Below, piece by piece: positions 18,411-27,146 of a stretch of DNA of 64,000 nt. The translations under genes and the position numbers were made by a program. The stretch spans positions 992,001 through 1,056,000 of the forward strand of contig NZ_JTAN02000021.1 in the NCBI RefSeq assembly GCF_000949135.2, in the 5' to 3' direction. This DNA comes from Burkholderia sp. USMB20 (GTDB lineage Bacteria > Pseudomonadota > Gammaproteobacteria > Burkholderiales > Burkholderiaceae). Below the pieces are notes generated by a model that did no database searches, was not told the DNA's origin, and saw nothing but the letters and a program-made list of their open reading frames with translations. Every line of letters starts with the position of its first letter. Position 1 is the first letter of the stretch.

Positions 18411-19178
18411 CTATGCGCCAACCAGCGCGCGTGTCGTGAAGAACAGCACCGACGGCCCGAGCAGGCAGCCGACGCCGGTATGGAACGTCGCGACCAGCGC
18501 GCCGTACGGCACGAGCCGGCGATCCGTCGCCGCAAGGCCCGCGCTCACGCCGCTCACGGTGCCGGCGAGGCCGCCGAAGATCATCGCGGAGCGCGGCGTC
18601 TTCAGGCCCATGAAGTTCGCCGCGACCGGCGTGCCGATCATCACGATGATCGCCTTCACGAGGCCTGTCGCGATGCTGAGCGCGATCACGTCGGAGCTCG
18701 CGCCGATCGCGGCGCCCGTCACGGGCCCGACGATGTAGGTGACGGCGCCCGCGCCGATGGTCGTCATGCTGACCGCATCGGTATAACCGAACGCGCGCGC
18801 GATGCACGCGCCGACGATGAACGGCAGCACGGTGCCGAGCAGCAGCGACACGACGCCGACGAGGCCGGCCTTGCGCGCCTCGGTCGGCTGCACTTCGAAC
18901 GCGGTCGCGACGATCGCGAAATCGCGCAGCATCGCGCCGCCCATCAGGCCGACGCCGGCGAACAGCTTGACGTCGGCCAGCCCCTTCTCGCCGCCGGTGA
19001 ACGCGCCGCCGACGTACGCAAGCACGAGGCCGATCACGATCGCGATCGCGGAGCCGTGCACGCGGCCGAAGGTGAGCTTGCGCGACGCGAGCGACGACAG
19101 CCACATGATCAGGCCGACCAGCGCGAACGACGCGACGAGCCCGTTGTGGGCGACGGTTTTTTCGAGCATCTGCAGCAT
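18411..19178 (-). CDS. mdcM: Malonate transporter subunit MadM type
   Basis: A 255-residue membrane protein, the larger half of the two-component MadLM malonate:Na+ or H+ symporter. About seven hydrophobic helices are visible, with GVGLMGGAMLRDFAIVATAF, GAGAVTYIVGPVTGAAIGAS and GTPVAANFMGLKTPRSAMIF. The ATG at 19178 has a GGAGG ribosome-binding site and lies 11 bp after mdcL. Confidence 0.92.
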   Translation of the reverse strand: MLQMLEKTVAHNGLVASFALVGLIMWLSSLASRKLTFGRVHGSAIAIVIGLVLAYVGGAFTGGEKGLADVKLFAGVGLMGGAMLRDFAIVATAFEVQPTEARKAGLVGVVSLLLGTVLPFIVGACIARAFGYTDAVSMTTIGAGAVTYIVGPVTGAAIGASSDVIALSIATGLVKAIIVMIGTPVAANFMGLKTPRSAMIFGGLAGTVSGVSAGLAATDRRLVPYGALVATFHTGVGCLLGPSVLFFTTRALVGA

Positions 19179-19189
19179 CGCGGCCTCCG

Positions 19190-19585
19190 TTACTGTTCTT
19201 CGAATTGCGGCACGCCCGCGAAGGCCGTGTCGTCGCGCCCGGTGCGCACGAGTACCGCGATGCAGCATGCGCAGATCGCGACCGCGCCGATGGCGGCGAG
19301 CAGCGCGACCGGCCCGCCCTTCAGCGCGGCGACGACGTTCTGGTTCGCGGCCATCGCGACGACGACCGGGATGTACATCGCGCCCCAGAAACCGACGCCG
19401 GCCTCGGTCTCCTTCGGCAGCCAGCCGCGCCGGTGCAGCCACAGGCGCAGGCAGATCAGCAGCAGCATCGCGATGCCGACGCCGCCGACGTTGGTCTTCA
19501 CGCCGATCGCGGCGCCCAGCAGGTCGCCGAGGAACAGTCCGGCCAGATGGCAGAACGCCAGCAGCGCGGTTCCGTAGATGATCAT
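19190..19585 (-). CDS. mdcL: Malonate transporter subunit MadL type
   Basis: A 131-residue small membrane subunit of the MadLM symporter with four hydrophobic helices; GVGFWGAMYIPVVVAMAANQNVVAAL is characteristic. It is the first gene of the mdc transcript as seen here. The use of MadLM-type transport rather than the single-polypeptide MdcF carrier is a lineage feature. Confidence 0.92.
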   Translation of the reverse strand: MIIYGTALLAFCHLAGLFLGDLLGAAIGVKTNVGGVGIAMLLLICLRLWLHRRGWLPKETEAGVGFWGAMYIPVVVAMAANQNVVAALKGGPVALLAAIGAVAICACCIAVLVRTGRDDTAFAGVPQFEEQ

Positions 19586-19918
19586 GAGTCGTCTCCAGTC
19601 TCTTCGTGACGGGTGCCTGACGCGTGCGGGAGTCGGGCCCGCATGCCGGTTCCGGGCGCGGACTGGGTGTCTCCTGCGGCGGGGCGCCGCGGCCCGGCGG
19701 CTCGTCGTGCGAGCGCGTTCTCAGGCGGTCGATGGGATGATGCGGTTTCGGGCCGGACGCCGGATGGCTTAGACTGACCGATGGAGCCGGCGGCGCGACA
19801 CGGGCTACGCGTCCGGTGCGCCCCGTTTGCATGGGCCGCACCAGCGCGTGATCCGATACTAGCGCCGCACCATCCGGCCATTTATGAAGTTGTCGAAACC
19901 GATTCAGTGGATTTAGCA
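19586..19918. other. Divergent promoter region of mdc and its LysR gene
   Basis: The 333 bp contain no gene. A GATACT at about 19854-19859 could be a -10 for the rightward LysR gene. No strong inverted repeat stood out by eye, although LysR sites (T-N11-A) are short and can be missed. Confidence 0.4.
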
Positions 19919-20767
19919 ATGCGTCCATTACCGCCCGAGCTGCTGCGCAGCTTCGTCGCCGTCGCCCAGTCCGGCAGTTTCACCGCCGCGTCCGAACGCG
20001 TGAGCCTGTCGCAGTCGACCGTCAGCCAGCACATCCGCCGCCTCGAGGAACTGCTCGACCGGCCGCTGTTCGAGCGCGACACGCGCAACGTGCACCTGTC
20101 GCAGCACGGCGACGCGCTGTTCCGCTACGCGGTGCGCATCCTCGAGCTGATGGACGAGGCCGTCACGTCGGTGTGCGGCCCGCCGCTGTCGGGCAAGGTG
20201 CGGCTCGCGATGTCGGAGGATTTCGCGTCCGCGCACCTGACGGCCGCGCTCGCGAGCTTCGTGCAGCGCAATCCGGAAGTCGAGCTCGCGATCTCGACCG
20301 GGCTGTCGGGCGACCTGTTCGATGCGCTCGACGAAGGCCGTCACGACCTGGTGTTCGCGAAACGCGTCGCGGGCAGCCGGCGCGGCCGCGTGATCCGCAG
20401 CGAGCCGCTGTACTGGTGCACCGGCCCCGATTCGCGGATCACCGGCCACGAGGCCGTGCTGCCGCTCGCGATGCATCCGGAGCCGAGCGTATCGCGCCGC
20501 CGCGTGCTCGAGTCGCTCGAGGCGGTCGGCCGCCCTTACCGGATCGCCGTCGTGAGCAGCAGCATCGCGGTGCTGCGCGCGGCCGCGAGCGCGGGGCTCG
20601 GCGTCAGCGCGTTCGCCGGCTACGTGATTCCGGCCGGGCTCGCGCGGCTCGACGCGGGGCTCCCCGAACTCGGCGAACTCGAATACGTGATCGACCGGCC
20701 GGCGGCCGCGTCGCGCTCGACGCTCGCGCTCGAAGCGACGCTGATCGCGGCGGCGGCCGAGCTGTAA
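19919..20767 (+). CDS. LysR-family regulator, probable regulator of the mdc cluster
   Basis: A 282-residue LysR protein with the N-terminal winged helix (LLRSFVAVAQSGSFTAASERVSLSQSTVSQHIRRLEELL) and a periplasmic-binding-type effector domain. It is divergent from mdcL, so control of malonate use is inferred from position. Its sequence is a general LysR type, so I do not give the symbol mdcR. The in-frame ATG at 19781 would add 46 poorly structured residues; the ATG at 19919 fits the family start. Confidence 0.88.
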   Translation: MRPLPPELLRSFVAVAQSGSFTAASERVSLSQSTVSQHIRRLEELLDRPLFERDTRNVHLSQHGDALFRYAVRILELMDEAVTSVCGPPLSGKVRLAMSEDFASAHLTAALASFVQRNPEVELAISTGLSGDLFDALDEGRHDLVFAKRVAGSRRGRVIRSEPLYWCTGPDSRITGHEAVLPLAMHPEPSVSRRRVLESLEAVGRPYRIAVVSSSIAVLRAAASAGLGVSAFAGYVIPAGLARLDAGLPELGELEYVIDRPAAASRSTLALEATLIAAAAEL

Positions 20768-20938
20768 CGCTGGCTGCCGCCTTCACGCCAACGCCGCCGC
20801 GGTGTTCGCGCGCAACTGACCATCTTGCCCGGAACGCGTCAGCGTCCGCGCAGTCCCCGCTCGCGACAATGGGCCGCATCGGAACGCACGGCAGTGTGCC
20901 GCGCGTCCGCTGTCCCGTCCCCTTGATCGGAGCACACC

Positions 20939-21217
20939 ATGAACGTCGTGCGAATCGCCGTCGCGGCCGCCGCAGCCGCGCTGCTGTCCCCCGCCTTTGC
21001 ACAAACCGATGCCGCCGCCCCCGCGCAGGGCCTCACGCGCGCGGAAGTCGTCGCCCAGCTGAAGCAGGCCTACCTCGACGGCGAACTGCCGACCAACGAC
21101 GGTAACTATCCGCCGGATGCCGCGACGCGCGCGCGCAATCGCGAACTGGTGCAGGCCGCGCAGCCCGCATGGCTCGCGCAGACGCCGCGGGCACCGCAAA
21201 CGGCCGCGCAGCAATAG
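20939..21217 (+). CDS. DUF4148-like small secreted protein
   Basis: A 92-residue protein with a signal peptide (MNVVRIAVAAAAAALLSPAFA) and a short helical mature part: GLTRAEVVAQLKQAYLDGELPTN is the pattern of the DUF4148 family, which is abundant and multi-copy in Burkholderia. Its function is not known. It is probably exported to the periplasm. Confidence 0.8.
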   Translation: MNVVRIAVAAAAAALLSPAFAQTDAAAPAQGLTRAEVVAQLKQAYLDGELPTNDGNYPPDAATRARNRELVQAAQPAWLAQTPRAPQTAAQQ

Positions 21218-21256
21218 CCTTTCACCGCGCGACCGGAACGCTCCGCGGCCAAGCGC

Positions 21257-22174
21257 TCAGGGCAGGAAGCTGCGGCGCCGCGCGTCGACCAGCTCGACGA
21301 GCAGCCGGTCGCGCTCGGCCGCCAGTTCCTGCATCGAACGCTCGCCCTGGATCGCGCGCAGTTCGTCGTTCAGCTTGCGATCGACGGCCGGGTCGAACGA
21401 CGGCGTGCCGAGATCGTCCCACCACGTCGTGATCGGCCCCGACAGGTGTTCGAGGAAGTGCGCGATCCCGCCCGCGCCGCCGCCGAGGTGATAGGTCAGG
21501 CACTGCCCCATCAAGCCCCAGCGCAGGCCCGGCCCCCACGCGACCGCCTTGTCCGCATCGGCGACGCTCACCACGCCCTCGCCGACGAGGTGATACACCT
21601 CGCGAAACAGCGCGGCCGCGAGCCGGTTCGCGACGTGGCCGGTCATCTCCTTGTTGAGCACGATCGTCTGCTTGCCGAGTGCGTCGTAGAACGCCTTCAC
21701 GCGCGCGATCACGCTCGGGTCGGTCGCGCTGCCGCCGACCAGCTCGACGAGCGGAATCAGGTGCGGCGGGTTGAACGGATGCGCGATCAGGCAGCGTTCC
21801 GGATGCCTGTCGCACCCGGTCTGGATCTCGGACATCTTCAGGCCCGACGAGCTCGACGCGATCGGCACGCGCGCGGGCAGCACGTCGTCCATCTGCCGGT
21901 ACAGCGCGCGCTTCAGGTCGAGCCGCTCGGGGCCGTTTTCCTGCACGAAATCGACGCCGTCGAGCGCGCGCACGAGATCGGCATCGAACGACAGCCGCGC
22001 GGAAAGTTCGGCGGCCCGCTCGCCGAGGAAGGCCGCGAGCGCGTCGCGCAGCCGCGCGTCGGCCTGCGGTGCGGGATCGGTCGCGACGACGTCGAAGCCC
22101 TTCGACAGATAGAAAGCCGCCCAGCTCGCGCCGATCACGCCGGCCCCGACGATCGCGATGCGTTGAATCTCCAT
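21257..22174 (-). CDS. 3-hydroxyacyl-CoA dehydrogenase-like NAD-dependent enzyme (lambda-crystallin/carnitine dehydrogenase type)
   Basis: A 305-residue dehydrogenase with the Rossmann motif IVGAGVIGASWAAFYLSKG at residues 6-24 and the catalytic block IASSSSGLKMSEIQ...RCLIAHPFNPPHLIPLVELV, where the His of AHPFNPP is catalytic. The single NAD plus C-terminal domain layout, without CoA-specific extensions, fits the lambda-crystallin/L-gulonate and L-carnitine dehydrogenase branch as well as 3-hydroxybutyryl-CoA dehydrogenase. The substrate is therefore open. The ATG at 22174 starts directly at the Rossmann strand. Confidence 0.85.
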   Translation of the reverse strand: MEIQRIAIVGAGVIGASWAAFYLSKGFDVVATDPAPQADARLRDALAAFLGERAAELSARLSFDADLVRALDGVDFVQENGPERLDLKRALYRQMDDVLPARVPIASSSSGLKMSEIQTGCDRHPERCLIAHPFNPPHLIPLVELVGGSATDPSVIARVKAFYDALGKQTIVLNKEMTGHVANRLAAALFREVYHLVGEGVVSVADADKAVAWGPGLRWGLMGQCLTYHLGGGAGGIAHFLEHLSGPITTWWDDLGTPSFDPAVDRKLNDELRAIQGERSMQELAAERDRLLVELVDARRRSFLP

Positions 22175-22419
22175 GTCCGTTCCGTCTCCGTGGTCTGTGG
22201 ATAGCGCGACGATTGTCGCATCGATCCCCGTCACGACGCGTTGATGCCGATTGCACTTGCCCTCTTGAAAACCGCCGCGGCGGCCTCTAATTACCCGTTG
22301 CCAGGCAGTGCCCGTCACGCGCACTGCCCCCGTTTCGACTCAGCGGAAAACCGTGCGTCGCACTCGCCATCGGCGTCGCGCCATCGTGTCTTTCGCGTCT
22401 CATGTTCCGGAGGATCCTC

Positions 22420-22860
22420 ATGAGCGGTATTCATTTCGGTCACGACCTGTTCGACGAATTCGCCCGTGTGCAGCGGCAGATGGCGAGCCTGTTCGGCGAG
22501 CCCCCGACCGGCATCCGCGCGGTGCGGCCGAGCGCGTTCCCCGCGCTGAACGTCGGCGCGACCGACGACGCGATCGAGATCGTCGCGTTCGCCCCCGGCA
22601 TGGCCGCGGCCGACTTCGACGTCTCGATCGACAAGGACCTGCTGACGATCAGCGGCGAGCGCAAACCCGCACCGCACGACGCCGGCGACGACGTGCGCAC
22701 CTACGCGCAGGAGCGCTTTCACGGCGCGTTCCGCCGCGTGGTCGAGCTGCCGCAGAACGCGGACGCCGACAACGTCAGCGCCCGTTATGAGAACGGCTGC
22801 CTGCTGATTCGCGTCGGCCGGCGCGAGGCCTCGAAGCCGCGCGCGATCACCGTTCAGTAA
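22420..22860 (+). CDS. Small heat-shock protein, Hsp20 family (first of a pair)
   Basis: A 146-residue alpha-crystallin-domain chaperone that holds unfolded proteins. The domain runs from about residue 45 to 138, including VSIDKDLLTISGER and ENGCLLIRVGR, the latter resembling the GvLtI motif. The ATG at 22420 is preceded by GGAGG. A second Hsp20 gene follows 16 bp downstream, so the two are one transcript. Confidence 0.93.
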   Translation: MSGIHFGHDLFDEFARVQRQMASLFGEPPTGIRAVRPSAFPALNVGATDDAIEIVAFAPGMAAADFDVSIDKDLLTISGERKPAPHDAGDDVRTYAQERFHGAFRRVVELPQNADADNVSARYENGCLLIRVGRREASKPRAITVQ

Positions 22861-22876
22861 CCTTCAGGAGAACGAT

Positions 22877-23293
22877 ATGAATACGAGCCAGAGCCAGACC
22901 CTGACCGAACGCCAGACCGGTGCCGCGCAGGCAGCCGCCGCCGAAGCCGCGCGCCGGCCCGCGATCACGCCGGCCGTCGATATCGTCGAAGACAGGCAGC
23001 GCGTCACGCTGCGTGCCGACCTGCCCGGCGTGCCGCGCGAAAACCTCGACGTGAAGGTGCACGACAACACGCTGACGATCGAAGCCGACACGCGCATCGA
23101 CACGCCGGCCGACCTGCGCGTGCGTCACGCCGAAGTCCGCGCGCCGCGCTACGTGCGCACGTTCGTGCTGAGCCCCGATCTGGACACGTCGCGGATCGAT
23201 GCGAGCCTGCGCGACGGCGTGCTCACGCTGACGATTCCGCGCCGCGAGGAAACGCGCCCGCGCCGCATCGACGTGACGGCCGGCAACGCGTAA
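22877..23293 (+). CDS. Small heat-shock protein, Hsp20 family (second of a pair)
   Basis: A 138-residue alpha-crystallin-domain protein: VDIVEDRQRVTLRADLPGVPRENLDVKVHDNTLTIEA starts the domain and DGVLTLTIPR is the conserved GvLtI-type end. An Ala/Gln-rich N-terminal arm of about 30 residues precedes it. The start is supported by CAGGAG just upstream. Class A/class B pairs like this often form mixed oligomers, which is inference here. Confidence 0.93.
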   Translation: MNTSQSQTLTERQTGAAQAAAAEAARRPAITPAVDIVEDRQRVTLRADLPGVPRENLDVKVHDNTLTIEADTRIDTPADLRVRHAEVRAPRYVRTFVLSPDLDTSRIDASLRDGVLTLTIPRREETRPRRIDVTAGNA

Positions 23294-23334
23294 CGTCGGC
23301 GCGTGTTCGTCACGCGACGCGCATGACGAATGAC

Positions 23335-23373
23335 GAAGCCCCGCCGGGCATGACGCGCGGCGGGGCTTTTTTT
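23335..23373 (+). terminator. Terminator of the hsp20 pair
   Basis: AGCCCCGCC and GGCGGGGCT pair around a 15-nt loop and are followed by a run of seven T on the plus strand, 45 bp after the second hsp20 stop. Confidence 0.85.
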
Positions 23374-23407
23374 CGATGTGCCGAGCAGGACACGCTCGCT
23401 GTCGCGT

Positions 23408-23710
23408 TCAATCGAAATCGAACAGGTCGAACACCGACTTCTTGCGACGCCGGCCGTCGTGCCGGTAACGGTCGTCGTGCGCGCGGCCGTCGCGCCCCCA
23501 GCCGTCGTCACGCCCGCGCGGCGCCTGCGCATCGTGCCGCACCGGCACCTCGTCGCGGCGCGCCGGCCCATCGCCGGTTTCGCGCGCGATCAGCTTGTCG
23601 AGTTCGCCGCGATCGAGCCACACGCCGCGGCACGTCGGACAGTAGTCGATCTCGATCGATTGCCGCTCGGCCATCAGCAGGTCGGGCGTCTTGCAGACCG
23701 GACATTTCAT
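23408..23710 (-). CDS. Zinc-finger (TFIIB-type) small protein
   Basis: A 100-residue protein with one zinc ribbon: MKCPVCKTPDLL and, 18 residues on, CPTCRGVWLDRGELDKLI. A charged, Arg/Asp-rich linker and a basic-then-acidic end follow (RRRKKSVFDLFDFD). Proteins of this zf-TFIIB group are widespread in bacteria and their function is unknown. The ATG at 23710 begins right at the first CxxC. Confidence 0.88.
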   Translation of the reverse strand: MKCPVCKTPDLLMAERQSIEIDYCPTCRGVWLDRGELDKLIARETGDGPARRDEVPVRHDAQAPRGRDDGWGRDGRAHDDRYRHDGRRRKKSVFDLFDFD

Positions 23711-23771
23711 CGCGTTTCTCCTTTCGTCGGACATTCCGAATCGAGGGCGGGCCACGGCCCGCCCGCCTGGC

Positions 23772-24527
23772 TCAGCGACCTTCGCCGCGCGCCACGCGCT
23801 TCGCCTTCGCGCGCCGCGCCAGCATGTTCATGCCCTCGACGAACGCCGAGAACGCCATGGCCGCGTAGATATAGCCCTTCGGCACGTGCGACCCGAAGCC
23901 TTCCGCGATCAGCGTCATGCCGATCACGACGAGGAACGACAGCGCGAGCATCACGATGGTCGGGTTGCGGTCGATGAACCGTGCGAGCGGCTGGGCGGCG
24001 AACAGCATCACGGACACCGCGACGATCACCGCGACGAACATGATCGGCACGTGCTCGGTCATGCCGATCGCGGTCACGATGCTGTCGATCGAGAACACGA
24101 TGTCGAGCATCACGATCTGGCCGATCGCGGCCCACATCGTCAGGCCGGCCGCGCCGCCGGACGCGCCCGCGCCGTCGCCGTCATGCGACACGTGGTGATG
24201 GATCTCGGTGGTCGCCTTCCATACGAGGAACAGGCCGCCCGACAGCAGGATCATGTCGCGCCAAGAGAACGCGTGATCGAACAGCGTGAACACGGGTTCG
24301 GTCAGGCTCGCGATCCACGCGACGCTGCCGAGCAGCGCGAGGCGCATCACGAGCGCGAGCGCGATGCCGAGGCGCTGCGTGCGGGCGCGCTGCGCTTCCG
24401 GCAGCTTGTTGCTGAGGATCGAGATGAAGATCAGGTTGTCGATGCCGAGCACGACTTCCATCACGACGAGCGTCAGGAGCGCGGCCCAGACGGCGGGGTC
24501 GGCGGCAAGCGTCAGCAGGGAGTCCAT
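23772..24527 (-). CDS. TerC-family integral membrane protein
   Basis: A 251-residue membrane protein with seven or so helices and the two acidic metal-binding repeats [11 protein letters not shown] and [14 protein letters not shown], which define the TerC/Alx/YoaE family. Members export manganese or calcium, or assist metalation of exoenzymes. The loop [16 protein letters not shown] is His-rich and could bind metal. The ATG at 24527 gives [20 protein letters not shown], the usual start. It is divergent from a LysR gene. Confidence 0.92.
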   Translation of the reverse strand: MDSLLTLAADPAVWAALLTLVVMEVVLGIDNLIFISILSNKLPEAQRARTQRLGIALALVMRLALLGSVAWIASLTEPVFTLFDHAFSWRDMILLSGGLFLVWKATTEIHHHVSHDGDGAGASGGAAGLTMWAAIGQIVMLDIVFSIDSIVTAIGMTEHVPIMFVAVIVAVSVMLFAAQPLARFIDRNPTIVMLALSFLVVIGMTLIAEGFGSHVPKGYIYAAMAFSAFVEGMNMLARRAKAKRVARGEGR

Positions 24528-24586
24528 GAAAAGGGCCGATTCGAAGGTGGAAAGCCCGATGATAGGTAGCGCACGACTTCGCAAAA

Positions 24587-24603
24587 ATCAGAGAAAATCT
24601 GAT
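24587..24603. promoter_or_regulatory. Inverted repeat between terC-like gene and LysR gene
   Basis: ATCAGA-N5-TCTGAT is a perfect 6-bp inverted repeat in the 109-bp divergent intergenic region. It lies 33 bp before the LysR start codon and is the most likely operator for that regulator. Confidence 0.5.
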
Positions 24604-24636
24604 CTTTGGTTCGGTTTTTACGAAATAACGAATCCG

Positions 24637-25530
24637 ATGCTGAATTTCCGCCATCTGTACTATTTCTGGGTCGTCGTGAAGGAAGGCGGCTTCGCACGCG
24701 CCGCCGAGCGGCTCGACATGGCCGTGCAGACGATCAGCGCGCAGGTCCGCGAGCTGGAAAAGTCGCTCGGCCACCAGTTGCTGCGCCCGGCTGGGCGCGG
24801 TGTCGCGATGACCGACGCCGGCCAGGCCGCGTATGCGCGTGCGGAGGTCATCTTCGAGATGGGCCGGCTGATTCCCGACGAAGTGCGCGCGGCGGCCAGC
24901 CAGCCGACCGTGCGGCTCGCGGTCGGCCTCGCGGACGGCATCTCGAAGCTCGCCGCGCATGCGCTCCTCGCGCCGGTGCTCGACACGCCCACGCTGCGGC
25001 TGCTGTGCCACGAGGGCGAGCACGACGCGCTGCTCGCGGAACTGGCGCTGCATCACCTCGACCTCGTGCTGGCCGGCCAGGGCGCGCCGTCGGGGTCGAA
25101 CCTGCGCGTGACGAGCGAGCGGCTCGTCGCGTCGCCGGTCGACTGGTACGGGCCCGCGGCGCTCGTCACGCCGGCCGCGCGACAGCGCTTTCCGGCGTGC
25201 CTCGCCGAGCTGCCGGTGCTGCTGCCGACCGCCCACTCGGCGCTGCGCGCGCGCCTCGACCTGTGGCTGGAGCGGGAACGGATCGTGCCCCGCATCGCTG
25301 GCGAATTCGAGGACAGCGCGCTGATGGCCGTGTTCGCGGCGCGCGGCCTCGGCGTGTTTCCGCTCAGCGAACTCGGCGCGAACGACGCATCGCTGCTGCG
25401 CGGGCTGCGCCGGCTCGGCCGCGCGGGCGACGTGACCGAGGAGATCCATGCGATCCGCTCGCGGCGCGGCGAACACCACCCGCTGGCGTCGCGCTTGCTC
25501 GCCGCCGCGCGGCCGGCGCCGGCCGGCTGA
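24637..25530 (+). CDS. LysR-family regulator, NhaR-like
   Basis: A 297-residue LysR protein starting MLNFRHLYYFWVVVKEGGFARAAERLDMAVQTISAQVRELE, which is the NhaR-type helix-turn-helix. NhaR controls Na+/H+ antiporter and surface genes in enterobacteria. Here the divergent partner is a TerC-like metal/ion membrane protein, so control of that gene is the simplest guess. The frame is open upstream, but the ATG at 24637 matches the NhaR start exactly. Confidence 0.9.
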   Translation: MLNFRHLYYFWVVVKEGGFARAAERLDMAVQTISAQVRELEKSLGHQLLRPAGRGVAMTDAGQAAYARAEVIFEMGRLIPDEVRAAASQPTVRLAVGLADGISKLAAHALLAPVLDTPTLRLLCHEGEHDALLAELALHHLDLVLAGQGAPSGSNLRVTSERLVASPVDWYGPAALVTPAARQRFPACLAELPVLLPTAHSALRARLDLWLERERIVPRIAGEFEDSALMAVFAARGLGVFPLSELGANDASLLRGLRRLGRAGDVTEEIHAIRSRRGEHHPLASRLLAAARPAPAG

Positions 25531-25554
25531 AGCGAGCGCGACATCAAACGAAAC

Positions 25555-25560
25555 TATAAT
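25555..25560 (+). promoter_or_regulatory. -10 box of the DUF2242 lipoprotein gene
   Basis: A consensus TATAAT stands out in this GC-rich sequence about 110 bp before the ATG at 25669. No good -35 is seen, so the promoter may need an activator. Confidence 0.45.
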
Positions 25561-25668
25561 GACGCCCCGGCCATACGAGATTGCCACGCGCATCGCACCG
25601 ACCCCGCCGCCGCGTGCGTTGCGCCCGCAGCCCCGCGCGGCATCTCGCCGAGCCTATTGAAAGACGCC

Positions 25669-26865
25669 ATGCACAACCGATTTCGCCTGTTTTCCGTTTC
25701 GTGCGCGCTCGCGGCCGCGACCGTGCTGGCGGCGTGCTCGTCGCCACCCAAGCCGATCTACCAGCAGGAGCAGTTCGACGCGACGAGCAGCCCGTATGCG
25801 CACACGTTCCACTCGAAATCCGACGCGTCCTGCGAGGCCGCGCGGCGCGCGCTGCTGAGCCAGGGTTATGTCGTGTCGTCGTCGCGCAACGATGCGGTCG
25901 ACGGCAGCAAGAATTTCCAGCCGAGCAACGACATGCACGTCGTGATCGAGTTTCACGTCGTGTGCGCGGACGCGACTGCCGACGGCTCGTCGAGCATCGC
26001 GTACGTGAACGCGGTGCAGGACCGCTACACGCTGAAGAAGTCGAATACGTCGGCGAGCGTCGGGCTCAGCGTGTTCGGTTCGCTGTCGCTGCCGATCGGG
26101 TCGAGCGACGACGCGCTCGTGAAGACCGCGAGCGAGACGATTCCCGCCGGCGTGTTCTACGAGCGCTTCTTCAATCTCGTCGAGCATTTCCTGAAGATCG
26201 ATCCGGCCCGCCGCGATCGCGCGACCGTGAAGGCGGCCGAGAAGGAGCCCGTGACGCCGCTGCCCGAGCCTGCGCCGACGCCGCAGGGCGAGCCGATGAA
26301 GATGACGACGCCGGTCGTGCCGACGCCGCCGGCGGCGCCGGTGCCGCTGTCCGTGCCGAGCGTCGCGCCGACGTCGGGCACGTCGGTCGTGCCGGCCGTG
26401 CCTGCTGCGGCATCGGCCGTGGTCGCGCCGGGGACGATGCGGGCCGTCGGGTCGGGGTTGGGAGCCGGGGTGGGTTCGGGAGCTGCGGCGGGTGCCGCGC
26501 CGGGTTCGGGTTCGGGTTCGGGTTCGGGTTCGGGTTCGGCACAAGCTTCGGCTTCGGCGCCTGCTTCGGCTGCGGTACCTGCCAAGACCTCGGCGCCCAC
26601 CTCGGCTTCGACGCCCGCGTCGGCCTCCGCACCCGCTTCAGCTTCGACGCCCACTTCCGCTTCGGCGCCTACGTCCGCCTCGACGCCGGCCACGTCGACG
26701 TCTGCCGCTACCACGGCGGCATCGTCCGTGCCTGCGCCGGCGGCGTCCGCGCCGACGCCCTCGAACGCTGCTCCGACGCCGGCAGGCAAGACGTCCGCAC
26801 CCGCTGCTGCCGACCCCGTCGCGTCGTCCGCGCCGACCGGCGCCAGCGCGCCGTCCGCGAACTGA
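25669..26865 (+). CDS. DUF2242 lipoprotein with long Ala/Pro/Ser tail
   Basis: A 398-residue protein with a lipoprotein signal (lipobox LAAC, Cys23). The DUF2242 domain covers about residues 30-180, including YQQEQFDATSSPYAHTFHSK and a DAVDGSKNF segment. After residue 185 the protein is a low-complexity Pro/Ala/Ser/Thr tail of about 210 residues. It contains a (Gly-Ser)6 stretch encoded by a perfect hexanucleotide repeat and repeated SAPTSAST-type units. The tail may span the periplasm. The function of DUF2242 is not known. Confidence 0.85.
   Translation: MHNRFRLFSVSCALAAATVLAACSSPPKPIYQQEQFDATSSPYAHTFHSKSDASCEAARRALLSQGYVVSSSRNDAVDGSKNFQPSNDMHVVIEFHVVCADATADGSSSIAYVNAVQDRYTLKKSNTSASVGLSVFGSLSLPIGSSDDALVKTASETIPAGVFYERFFNLVEHFLKIDPARRDRATVKAAEKEPVTPLPEPAPTPQGEPMKMTTPVVPTPPAAPVPLSVPSVAPTSGTSVVPAVPAAASAVVAPGTMRAVGSGLGAGVGSGAAAGAAPGSGSGSGSGSGSAQASASAPASAAVPAKTSAPTSASTPASASAPASASTPTSASAPTSASTPATSTSAATTAASSVPAPAASAPTPSNAAPTPAGKTSAPAAADPVASSAPTGASAPSAN
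26502..26537. repeat. Hexanucleotide repeat (GGGTTC)6 inside the lipoprotein gene
   Basis: Six perfect tandem copies of GGGTTC encode (Gly-Ser)6. The unit is a multiple of three, so slippage would change tail length without a frameshift. Confidence 0.9.
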
Positions 26866-27146
26866 CCGCGCGCGCCCTCGCCGCGCCGTGCACCGTGTGC
26901 GCGGTGCGCCGGCCGATCCCCGCCCCGTCACCCTCCGGCGAGAAGATCTTGCCCCCGGCCACTGGCTGCGCGCGCCCGGCGTGACGTAACCCGCGAGCGG
27001 AAACAGCCCGTCGCGACAGACGACACGCCCCCGATTCCGCGCATGCCCGCGATCGGTCCCGCCCCGCCGTCACTTCGCCGTCACTTCACCGCGACGTCTT
27101 CGTCCGCATCACGCTCCGGCTGCGCTGAGTCACATGCCCGTGCGCG

